Source: JASFRI01 sp050115015 (GTDB lineage: Bacteria; Acidobacteriota; Polarisedimenticolia; CBDVAL01). From it: a DNA stretch of 14,885 nt. The position numbers and the translations under genes are program-made. The notes under the pieces are model-generated. The model did not search any database and had not been told where the DNA came from. It was given only the letters and a program-made list of their open reading frames with translations. Positions 1-6,034 of this stretch are shown here, one piece after another; within the stretch, counting starts at the first letter, position 1, and each line of letters opens with the position of its first letter. The stretch spans positions 1 through 14,885 of the forward strand of contig JASFRI010000058.1 in assembly GCA_050115015.1 (NCBI GenBank), written 5' to 3'.

Positions 1-2
1 GT

Positions 3-107
3 CCGCTCGACTTCCTCCGCGCCGCCATCGATCTGGCGCGCATCCGGTTACGCTACGGCCCCTCGCGTCGATGGCCGGTTCCGATCCGGACGAGGGAGGA
101 ACCGTGA
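3..107 (+). CDS. C-terminal tail of an upstream gene (partial, unknown product)
   Basis: The window opens inside a reading frame that runs 34 codons to a TGA at 105-107. Third positions are about 80% G/C, like the real genes here. The visible residues begin PLDFLRAAIDLARIRLRYG and end in a basic, proline-containing tail. The TGA overlaps the GTG start of the next gene as GTGA (104-107), typical of translationally coupled genes; this supports both this stop and that start. The fragment is too short to assign a family. Because the next gene is an SGNH hydrolase, a cell-surface polysaccharide or acyl-transfer gene is possible, but that is a guess. Confidence 0.5.
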   Translation, partial: PLDFLRAAIDLARIRLRYGPSRRWPVPIRTREEP

Positions 108-1219
108 AGAAGATCCTGAAAAACCTGGCCGCACTCGGATTCGGTCTGCTGCTGTCCTTGATCGTCCTCGAGGTCTTCCTCCGTGTCGTCGACCCGTTCC
201 AGATCAGCGTGAGGGGCGGGAACGTCGTGCTCCACCGGAACCAGCAGCGGAGGTACGTGTGGGACGGGCCTGTCGAGAAGCTCGACCAGGAGATCCGCTA
301 CACGACGAACGAGCTTGGCTTGAGGGGGCCCGAAAAGCCGGAGAACGTCGAGGAGTATCTCTCGATCATCACGGTGGGAGGTAGCACCACCGAGTGCTGG
401 TTCAACGGAGACGAGAAGACTTGGCCATACCTCCTGGGACAGCGTCTGTCAAAGGACTTCGACCGCGTCTGGGTCAACAACGCCGGGATCAGTGGCCAGA
501 CGACGTACGGTCACATCCAGATGCTTCGGGAGCATCTTCTCAAGCTCCAGCCGCGGGTGATCCTGTTCCTCGCCGGAGTGAACGACATGGGTTACTGGGC
601 GTCCGGCGTCCAGGGAGAGACGACGACACTGAGAGGATTTCTTCTCCAGCACTCCGAGATCGTGAACGTCGGGTTTAACCTGTGGCGAACCTACCTGGCC
701 CGGGCCCGGCACGTCTCGCACGGGAAGATCAAGGACTTCTCCAAGTACAGCACTCTGGTTCTCCCGGAAGCGGCCATCGAGGCGGCGAAGGAGCGACAGC
801 GGGAGGAGTTCCTGGGAGGATATCGTGACCGGGTGCTGGAACTCGTCGATCTCTGCCGTCGGAACGGCATCGAACCGATCCTCGTGACGCAGCCGCTGGC
901 CTGGGGAGAGGGCGTGGACCCGGCGACCTCGTTCGACCTGGAGACGATGCGCATCGACGACGAGACCAACTCCCGGCTGCAATGGGAGGTGATGGAACTT
1001 TACAATGATGTGCTGCGTGAGACCGGTCGTGACGAGGGCGTCCACGTTGTCGACCTCGCGGCGAAGCTCCCCAAGGACACCCGCTACTTCTACGACTTCG
1101 TCCACTTCAGCAATCTCGGGACCGCAGAGGTCGCCAAGATCTTGGATGAGGACCTCACCAGGCACTTCCGTGTTCGCTATCCCGAGTTCGTGCGACACGG
1201 GAGCGATGCCGATCCCTGA
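104..1219 (+). CDS. Membrane-anchored SGNH/GDSL-family hydrolase (esterase or acyltransferase-like)
   Basis: A 371-residue protein. I chose GTG at 104 over ATG at 71 because it has a good ribosome binding site (GAGGGAGGA, 92-100) and overlaps the upstream stop as GTGA. The N-terminus is basic and then hydrophobic (residues about 8-28), a signal anchor placing the enzyme outside the cytoplasmic membrane. SGNH blocks are visible in order: GGSTTEC (92-98, Ser94 as nucleophile), NAGISG (126-131), GVND (158-161, Asn160) and a terminal DFVHFS (331-336) giving the Asp/His pair. All catalytic positions look intact. Members of this family remove or transfer acyl groups on polysaccharides, peptidoglycan or lipids; the substrate cannot be read from the sequence. 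A hairpin follows the stop codon directly. Confidence 0.88.
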   Translation: MKKILKNLAALGFGLLLSLIVLEVFLRVVDPFQISVRGGNVVLHRNQQRRYVWDGPVEKLDQEIRYTTNELGLRGPEKPENVEEYLSIITVGGSTTECWFNGDEKTWPYLLGQRLSKDFDRVWVNNAGISGQTTYGHIQMLREHLLKLQPRVILFLAGVNDMGYWASGVQGETTTLRGFLLQHSEIVNVGFNLWRTYLARARHVSHGKIKDFSKYSTLVLPEAAIEAAKERQREEFLGGYRDRVLELVDLCRRNGIEPILVTQPLAWGEGVDPATSFDLETMRIDDETNSRLQWEVMELYNDVLRETGRDEGVHVVDLAAKLPKDTRYFYDFVHFSNLGTAEVAKILDEDLTRHFRVRYPEFVRHGSDADP

Positions 1220-1223
1220 CGAG

Positions 1224-1246
1224 GGAGCGTGCCGGATACACGCTCC
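1224..1246 (+). terminator. Hairpin just after the SGNH gene, probable terminator without T-tract
   Basis: A perfect 8-bp inverted repeat, GGAGCGTG (1224-1231) and CACGCTCC (1239-1246), with a 7-nt loop, starts 4 nt after the stop at 1219. No T run follows, so it is not a canonical intrinsic terminator. Its position in a convergent 97-bp gap supports an end-of-transcript role. Confidence 0.4.
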
Positions 1247-1297
1247 GCCGTCGGCATCCGGCGCGGAGCGGGGCCCCCGAGGGATGAGCGGGCTCTG

Positions 1298-1315
1298 CCG
1301 TCCCCTGCGGGACGG
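1298..1315 (-). terminator. Hairpin just after the MBL-fold gene, probable terminator without T-tract
   Basis: A perfect 7-bp inverted repeat, CCGTCCC (1298-1304) and GGGACGG (1309-1315), with a 4-nt loop. It lies one base beyond the stop of the minus-strand gene ending at 1317. No T run follows on the minus strand. It mirrors the hairpin at the end of the convergent gene. Confidence 0.35.
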
Positions 1316-1316
1316 G

Positions 1317-1916
1317 TCAAGCGCGGACGAAAACCTCCAGCGCCTGCCGCCCCCCCCCGACCCACGGCGCGCCGTGGGCCAGGAGCAGGTGGTCGAACCG
1401 GTGCTTCTCCAGCAGCTCCGCGTACGCCCGTCGCAGCCCCGACTTGATCTCCTCCGGGTTCTCGCCGATGTAGTCGTCGGGCACGAAGTCCAGCGGTCCG
1501 TCCCCGAACCGGACGACGCCGTCGCCGGCGAACAGCGCTCCCCCCTCGCGCTGCAGCAGCAGCGCCGTCTCGTCGGGACAGATCACGCCCACCTTGAGCG
1601 ACTGGATGTTGCCGGGCAGTATGTCCCCGGCGCGGAACGGCGTCACGTCCTCCCCCTTCGTGAATTCCTCCATGCCGCTGTCCGCGCACCAGATGGCGCA
1701 GCCGAAGCGCTCCTGGAAGCGGAGGCCGTCCCGGAGATGATGCCGGTTCGTCAGGAGGATGTTCTTCGGCGCCTCGGGAAAGACGTCGAATCCCTCCTGC
1801 GGGACGAGGGGGTCGATCAGCACCCATTCCTCGGGAAGCCAGAACGAACTGACCTCGGTCTGGATCTTCGGGTGCACCCGCGTCCAGTGGAAGATGCCGG
1901 GAATGATCTCCTTCAT
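1317..1916 (-). CDS. MBL-fold hydrolase-like protein with degenerate metal-binding motif
   Basis: A 199-residue protein starting at ATG 1916, with GAGGT 5 nt upstream on the minus strand. The frame stays open to 2276, but the added residues are Arg/Pro/Gly-rich and unlike protein, so the shorter start is preferred. Family signs are a beta-rich N-terminus (about 5-40), the motif LLTNRHHLRDG (54-64) where HxHxDH normally sits, LFAGDG (128-133) with the usual bridging Asp132, and LLLAHGAP (177-184) with the late His181. Only part of the usual zinc ligand set remains at 57-63, so it may bind one metal, bind differently, or be non-catalytic. It is shorter than typical glyoxalase II or lactamase relatives. 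A nine-base C run at 1350-1358 encodes Gly-Gly-Gly near the C-terminus. Substrate unknown. Confidence 0.8.
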   Translation of the reverse strand: MKEIIPGIFHWTRVHPKIQTEVSSFWLPEEWVLIDPLVPQEGFDVFPEAPKNILLTNRHHLRDGLRFQERFGCAIWCADSGMEEFTKGEDVTPFRAGDILPGNIQSLKVGVICPDETALLLQREGGALFAGDGVVRFGDGPLDFVPDDYIGENPEEIKSGLRRAYAELLEKHRFDHLLLAHGAPWVGGGRQALEVFVRA

Positions 1917-2318
1917 CGTCGACCTCGCTTTCGCCGCGCCGCCGGCGGTCCATGGGAGTTGCCGGGAAGGTCCCTGCGGGAAGCCCGGTTCCGATCCTAG
2001 AGGATCCCTCGTGGCCGGGCCAGCGGGAGCGGTGGCCCGGCCCCGCGGCGTCAGGGACCTCCGGGGGCCGGTGGCCCTTGGCCCGGACGTCGACGGTGAC
2101 GCGGTGCTCCCGGTCGGACCCCGGCAGATCGCCCGCACGGGGTCCCGCGGCCGTGAGCTCACCGTCGGGGACGTGGTCTCCCGCTGCCGCCACCGGGTTC
2201 CCCGGCATCCGCCACGGCTGCGGCGCGGACCCTCGGGGATGGATAACGGGAAGGATGGCCTTCTTGTTTCAGGCACCGGCCGGATCGGGCGTCAACCATG
2301 CCGGGCCGGCGGAGCTCT
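1917..2318. other. Non-coding interval between two minus-strand genes
   Basis: About 400 bp. Open frames cross it on both strands, but their products are Arg/Pro/Gly/Ser-rich and show no motif, so I call no gene. It should hold the promoter of the MBL gene: TAGGAT on the minus strand (1999-1994, inside the small palindrome GATCCTAGAGGATC at 1993-2006) is a weak -10 candidate about 80 nt before the start codon. It also holds the 10-bp inverted repeat at 2013-2042 and a small hairpin, GAAGG-ATGG-CCTTC at 2250-2263, followed on the plus strand by TTGTTT. Confidence 0.6.
2013..2042. repeat. 10-bp perfect inverted repeat
   Basis: GGCCGGGCCA (2013-2022) and TGGCCCGGCC (2033-2042) are exact reverse complements around a 10-nt loop. 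An outer pair, TCCCT (2005-2009) and AGGGA (2053-2057), can extend the structure. It lies upstream of the MBL gene on the minus strand. GC-only palindromes arise fairly easily in DNA this rich, so function is unproven. Confidence 0.4.
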
Positions 2319-4304
2319 TCAGGGCCGCAACATCCCGCGGGCCCGCTCGAGCTGCTCCCGGGCGGTGGCGTCGTCCGGGTCGAGCCGGACCGCCTCCTCG
2401 AGGCTCCTCACCGCTTCTCGAGGGCGGCCGAGAGTCAGCAGCGTCAGCCCGAGGTTGAAGTGGGCCGTCGGGCTGGAGGGTTCGATGCGGACGGCGGCCT
2501 CCAGGTGGGGGAGCGAGTCCTCGATCCTCCCCTGCATCTGCAGGAGCACGGCCAGCCGGTTGTGGGCGAACAGGTCGTCCGGATCGAGCGCGAGCGCCTT
2601 GTGGAGATGCTCGGCGGCCCGATCGAGCTCCCCCTGTCCGGCCAGGAGCACCGCGAGCCGGTGCTGCACCTCGGGCCGATCCGGGTCGACCCGCTCCGCC
2701 CAGAGCAGGGCGGTGGCGGCCCCCTGCACGTCGCCGGCATCGGCGCGGTCCGTGGCCAGCTGCAGCCAGGCCGTGGAGGAGACGCGGGGAGCCGCGGGAC
2801 CCCGCGGCGTGAGCACGCTTCCCGTGCGGTCATGGGACCAGCTCGCCCCCGGGTCGATCGCCCGGGCCCGGGCCATGGTGCCGTGGGCCTCCTCGGTGCG
2901 TCCCTCGCCGAGCAGCGCGTGGGCCAGGGCGAGATGGGCGGTCACGAACCGCGGCCGTATGCGCGCCGCCTCCCGCAGGTGCTGCAGACCCGCCTCGACC
3001 TCTCCGCCGGCGACCAGCAGCACGCCGAGGTTCTGGTGGGCGACGTCGTTGTCCCGGGTGACCGCCACCGCGTGCTCGAAGAGGGCGACGGAGCTCCGCC
3101 AGTGGGCGGCCTGCGCCCGTGCGGTCACCGCGAGGGCCACGACGAGCACGGCGGCGGTGCCCGCCAGGACCTTGCGGCTCCGCAACACGGAAGGGACGAA
3201 CCAGGCGATCGCGATCAGCAGCCCGATCTGCGGCACGTACAGATAGCGGTCCGCGATCTGCTGGGAGCCCACCTGGACGAGCCCCAGCACCGGCACCAGC
3301 GTCCCCAGGAACCAGAGCCAGCCCGCCAGCAGGGCGGGACATTCCCGGCGACGGGACACCGCCAGCCACGTCACGGCGGCGACCAAAAGAGCGGAGCTGA
3401 GGACGAGCAAGAAGGAGAGGCTCCCCTTGGGGTGGGGGTAGAAGACCGCCAGCCGGACCGGGAGCGCCGTCTTGTAGAGGTAGAGACCGTACGAGGCGAC
3501 CGCGTTGAAGATCCGCGCCGGGAGCTCGACCGCCTCCATGGAGGTGATCGACCCGGCCGCCCGCTGTCCGAGCACCGCCAGGACGCAGGACGCAGCGCTC
3601 AGAAGGAGGAACGGCACCTTCTCGGCCAGGCGCGCCCGCGCCGTGGCACGGGAGAGGCGACCCAAGGGCCACAGGTCCAGGAGCAGCATCACGAACGGCA
3701 GGGTCACCAGCATCGGCTTCGACATCAGGCTGAGCGCCAGCGCACCGAGGGACGCGGCGTACCACCACCTGCGCCGGTCTCCACCATGGGCGTACCATCC
3801 GTACGCAATCAGGGAGAGCAGCCCGAACAGGGTGCTGAGCAGGTTCTTCCGCTCGGAGATCCAGGCAACGGATTCGACCTGCAGGGGGTGGACCGCCCAG
3901 ACGGCGGCCACGAAGAGGCTCTTCCACCGCGCTCCCGTCAGGTTCGTCAGCCACCCGTAGAGCAGAAGAACGCAGACGAGATGCAGGGCCGCGTTCACGA
4001 GATGGAAGCCGCCCGCCCGATCGCCGAACAGCGTCGCATCCAGCATGAGCGACAGCCAGGTCACGGGGTGCCAGATCCCTGTGACGGGGGAAGCCTCGAG
4101 ATCGAAGGCCCAGCGCAGCCCCTCCCACGTGAGCCCGCCCCGGACGTGGGGGTTCGCGGCGACGTTCGTCAGGTCGTCGTAGCTCACGAACTCGTAAGAA
4201 CCGACCTGGCCGTACACGAAGGCCACCAGCGCCGCCAGCATCAGGTAGGGCCCGAGCCGGGCCCAGCCAGGGGCGGATGGGGACGCTGCCGGGGGAGACG
4301 CCAT
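2319..4304 (-). CDS. TMTC/DUF1736-like polytopic membrane protein with C-terminal TPR repeats
   Basis: A 661-residue protein starting at ATG 4304; no strong ribosome binding site is visible before it. Residues about 18-400 form a membrane domain with roughly ten hydrophobic segments. After the first one comes SYDDL (41-45), an acidic loop as in GT-C glycosyltransferases. Further TMTC-type signatures are HPLQVESVAWISERKNLL (139-156), SKPMLVTLPFVMLLLDLWPL (195-214) and ADRYLYVP (351-358). Residues about 403-660 are TPRs; a Pro/Ser-rich stretch at 487-510 interrupts the array, and three canonical repeats follow (about 510-650, each ending like ALDPDD). Eukaryotic TMTCs are O-mannosyltransferases using lipid-linked mannose; bacterial homologues are poorly studied, so glycosyl transfer to an exported protein or lipid is inference. 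It is divergent from the FecR operon. Confidence 0.85.
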   Translation of the reverse strand: MASPPAASPSAPGWARLGPYLMLAALVAFVYGQVGSYEFVSYDDLTNVAANPHVRGGLTWEGLRWAFDLEASPVTGIWHPVTWLSLMLDATLFGDRAGGFHLVNAALHLVCVLLLYGWLTNLTGARWKSLFVAAVWAVHPLQVESVAWISERKNLLSTLFGLLSLIAYGWYAHGGDRRRWWYAASLGALALSLMSKPMLVTLPFVMLLLDLWPLGRLSRATARARLAEKVPFLLLSAASCVLAVLGQRAAGSITSMEAVELPARIFNAVASYGLYLYKTALPVRLAVFYPHPKGSLSFLLVLSSALLVAAVTWLAVSRRRECPALLAGWLWFLGTLVPVLGLVQVGSQQIADRYLYVPQIGLLIAIAWFVPSVLRSRKVLAGTAAVLVVALAVTARAQAAHWRSSVALFEHAVAVTRDNDVAHQNLGVLLVAGGEVEAGLQHLREAARIRPRFVTAHLALAHALLGEGRTEEAHGTMARARAIDPGASWSHDRTGSVLTPRGPAAPRVSSTAWLQLATDRADAGDVQGAATALLWAERVDPDRPEVQHRLAVLLAGQGELDRAAEHLHKALALDPDDLFAHNRLAVLLQMQGRIEDSLPHLEAAVRIEPSSPTAHFNLGLTLLTLGRPREAVRSLEEAVRLDPDDATAREQLERARGMLRP

Positions 4305-4380
4305 CGCCAGAGCGGCTCAGTCGGGGCGGATGGACGGCGGCACGGGAACGGGTCGGGGCGGCACGCGGAACCTCCGGGGC

Positions 4381-4386
4381 ATTCTA
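4381..4386 (-). promoter_or_regulatory. Candidate -10 element of the TMTC-like gene
   Basis: TAGAAT on the minus strand (5 of 6 matches to TATAAT) would start transcription near 4374, about 70 nt before the ATG at 4304. The -35 region is unconvincing. The same hexamer occurs upstream of two other genes in the window. Confidence 0.4.
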
Positions 4387-4513
4387 GCCCGGGTGATTCA
4401 CGAACGCCAGTATGGGCAGAGCCATCCGCCTCATGGGAAACGGCTTTCCTGGAGGTCCCGATCCTCCACGGCGAGACGTTCTGTCGGAGGGGAACGGGGA
4501 TCGTCCGGACAAC

Positions 4514-4559
4514 GCGGACCTCCGCAGGCGGGTTGGGCACCCGCCAAGGAGGTCGACGC
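4514..4559. repeat. Long two-helix stem-loop between divergent promoters
   Basis: The outer arms GACCTCC (4517-4523) and GGAGGTC (4548-4554) pair exactly. The inner arms GGCGGGT (4527-4533) and ACCCGCC (4539-4545) also pair exactly, around the loop TGGGC. A 3x2 internal loop separates the helices. A further 3 bp (GCG 4514-4516 with CGC 4557-4559, past a GA bulge) extends the base to about 17 bp in all. On the plus strand the 3' arm contains AAGGAGGT, a perfect Shine-Dalgarno sequence paired with ACCTCC, but no start codon follows at a usable distance. It could be an operator, a cruciform site, a terminator or part of a small RNA. Confidence 0.55.
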
Positions 4560-4643
4560 CGGCCGGGCGAGCCGCGGACCTTCCGAGGCCTGGCGTCCGT
4601 GGATCATCCGGGACCAGAGGCGGTGCGTGTGCCGGCGGCGTCG

Positions 4644-4673
4644 TTGACAGCGGCGATCCGGGCTGACTATCTT
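4644..4673 (+). promoter_or_regulatory. Sigma70-like promoter of the FecR/CHASE2 operon
   Basis: A perfect -35, TTGACA (4644-4649), is followed after 18 nt by TATCTT (4668-4673, 4 of 6 matches). This predicts a start near 4680 and a leader of about 40 nt ending at the AGGAGG ribosome binding site (4711-4716). It is the most convincing promoter in the window. Confidence 0.5.
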
Positions 4674-4720
4674 CGGGCGAGCGTCCGGAGGGGCTGTCCT
4701 CCGGCCGCGCAGGAGGCCGC

Positions 4721-6034
4721 TTGTCCCGTTCCCGGATCTGGATCGTGGTGCTGTCCATCGGGGTGGCCCTATTGCTCCTCGCCACCCTGCTGGAGATCCC
4801 GGAGGAGGTCCGGCTGGGCGCGGTCAGCGGGGAGGTCCTCGTCCAGCGGGGGGCCGCCGGCGAGTTCGCGCCGGCCGCGGCCGGGACCCCCCTCGGCGCG
4901 GGCGACCTCGTCCGGACGGGCGCGGCGGGCAGCGCACGCCTCGACCTGGGAGGCGGCGATCGGATCACGCTGCAGGCGCAGACGGAGGTGGCCCTGCGGC
5001 GTCTCGGCCGGCGTTTCCTCCCACCCCGCTACCGGACGGAGGTGGAGGTCCGGATCGGCCGCGTGGCCGCCCGGGTCGATGAGGGTCAACGCCGGCTCGA
5101 CCTCGTCGCACCGAATGGTGTGGTGGCGGCGATCCGCGGCACGGAGCTCCGGCAGGCGATCGATCCGACGGTGGGGGCCCGGCTGGCCGTCGACAGCGGT
5201 GCGGTCGCGTTCTCCTCCGGCGCCGCCGAGGTCCTCGTGTCCGGCGGATTCGGCTCTGCGTCCCGTGCCGGTGACGCGCCCCTGGAGCCGCGGCGGCTGC
5301 TGGAGCCGCCCGCCGGGATCCGGCGCGCGGGCGACTGGCCGTGGCTGCCGTCCCACTACGAGCTGCTCTGGGACGAGGTGCCGGGAGCGGCCGGGTATCG
5401 CGTCGAGATCGCCGCGGACGAGACGTTCTCCGTCCTCGCGGCGGAAGGGGGCGGTGCGGCGCCGGGCTACTCCCTGGCCTCCCTGACGGACCCGGGACGC
5501 TACTTCCTGCGGGTGCGCTCGGTGGACGATGCGGCCATCGAGGGGACCGCCTCCCCGACGCGGGAGATCTCGTTCGACCCCGATCTCTACGAGGGGATCC
5601 TCAGCCTGTCCCGCGGCGATCCGGCCGCCGCCGTCGCCCCGCTGGAGCGGGCGGCGGACCGCGCCCCGGACGATCCCGTGGCATGGTCGGAGCTCGGCTG
5701 GGCCCGGCACCTGCTCGCGGAATGGGCGGGCGCGGTGGCGGCCTTCGAGCGAAGCCTGGACCTGGACCCGACCCCATCCCGCGTGCGCGTGCGTTACGCC
5801 CGGGACCTCTACTTCGTCGGCCGGCTCGAGGACGCGCGCCGCTCCTTCCAGGCCGTCCTGGAGGCACACCCGGACGATGCCGATGCACATGCGGGCCTCG
5901 CGGCGGTGCTGCGGGTCGAGGGCCGGTTCGACGAGGCGATCGCCCACGCCCGCAGGGCCCTGGAGCTCGACCCGGAGCAGGAGTACGCGGCCGTGGAGCT
6001 CCGGCGCGCCCGCCGCCGGCAGCGGGACCCGTGA
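4721..6034 (+). CDS. FecR-domain membrane protein with TPR repeats
   Basis: A 437-residue protein starting at TTG 4721, chosen because a perfect AGGAGG lies 4 nt upstream. An N-terminal signal anchor (about 6-23) should place the rest in the periplasm. A FecR-like domain spans about 33-150, ending in APNGVVAAIRGTEL (130-143), the usual conserved core of the family. After a linker, LLWDEVPGAAGYRVEI (215-230) to about 283 resembles a fibronectin-III-like sandwich domain. TPRs fill about 287-430 (for example EAIAHARRALELDPEQ, 405-420). No partner sigma factor or TonB receptor gene lies nearby, so it does not look like a classical iron-citrate FecR. Its stop overlaps the CHASE2 gene start as GTGA, implying coupled translation and a joint role; sensing or scaffolding in the periplasm is inference. 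Confidence 0.85.
   Translation: MSRSRIWIVVLSIGVALLLLATLLEIPEEVRLGAVSGEVLVQRGAAGEFAPAAAGTPLGAGDLVRTGAAGSARLDLGGGDRITLQAQTEVALRRLGRRFLPPRYRTEVEVRIGRVAARVDEGQRRLDLVAPNGVVAAIRGTELRQAIDPTVGARLAVDSGAVAFSSGAAEVLVSGGFGSASRAGDAPLEPRRLLEPPAGIRRAGDWPWLPSHYELLWDEVPGAAGYRVEIAADETFSVLAAEGGGAAPGYSLASLTDPGRYFLRVRSVDDAAIEGTASPTREISFDPDLYEGILSLSRGDPAAAVAPLERAADRAPDDPVAWSELGWARHLLAEWAGAVAAFERSLDLDPTPSRVRVRYARDLYFVGRLEDARRSFQAVLEAHPDDADAHAGLAAVLRVEGRFDEAIAHARRALELDPEQEYAAVELRRARRRQRDP

Larger units (their letters stand above)
4305..4720. other. Divergent intergenic regulatory region
   Basis: About 415 bp between the minus-strand TMTC-like gene and the plus-strand FecR operon. No frame in it reads like protein. 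It holds a minus-strand -10 candidate (4381-4386), a plus-strand -35/-10 pair (4644-4673), and a long stem-loop (4514-4559) between them that lies outside both predicted transcripts. Confidence 0.6.

Noticed and set aside
71..103. Earlier ATG for the SGNH hydrolase
   Set aside because: It would add 11 polar residues before the signal anchor and lacks a ribosome binding site; GTG 104 has GAGGGAGGA and overlaps the upstream stop as GTGA.
2250..2269. Hairpin GAAGG-ATGG-CCTTC followed by TTGTTT as a plus-strand terminator
   Set aside because: No plus-strand gene ends upstream of it, the stem is only 5 bp, and the orientation does not suit the minus-strand genes on either side.
1917..2276. N-terminal extension of the MBL-fold protein in the same frame
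   Set aside because: The residues are Arg/Pro/Gly/Thr-rich and carry no signal peptide or domain, whereas ATG 1916 has a good ribosome binding site and begins a typical MBL strand.
4384..4513. A 43-codon minus-strand ORF starting at TTG 4513 with GGAGGT just upstream
   Set aside because: Third-position G/C is only about half, against roughly 80-90% in real genes here. The apparent ribosome binding site is one arm of the long stem-loop, and its stop overlaps the TAGAAT promoter element.
2298..5486. A 1062-codon open frame on the plus strand
   Set aside because: It runs antisense through the TMTC-like gene and then out of frame through the FecR gene. Its product is Arg/Gly/Pro-rich with no motif. 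Long empty frames are expected opposite genes with G/C third positions.
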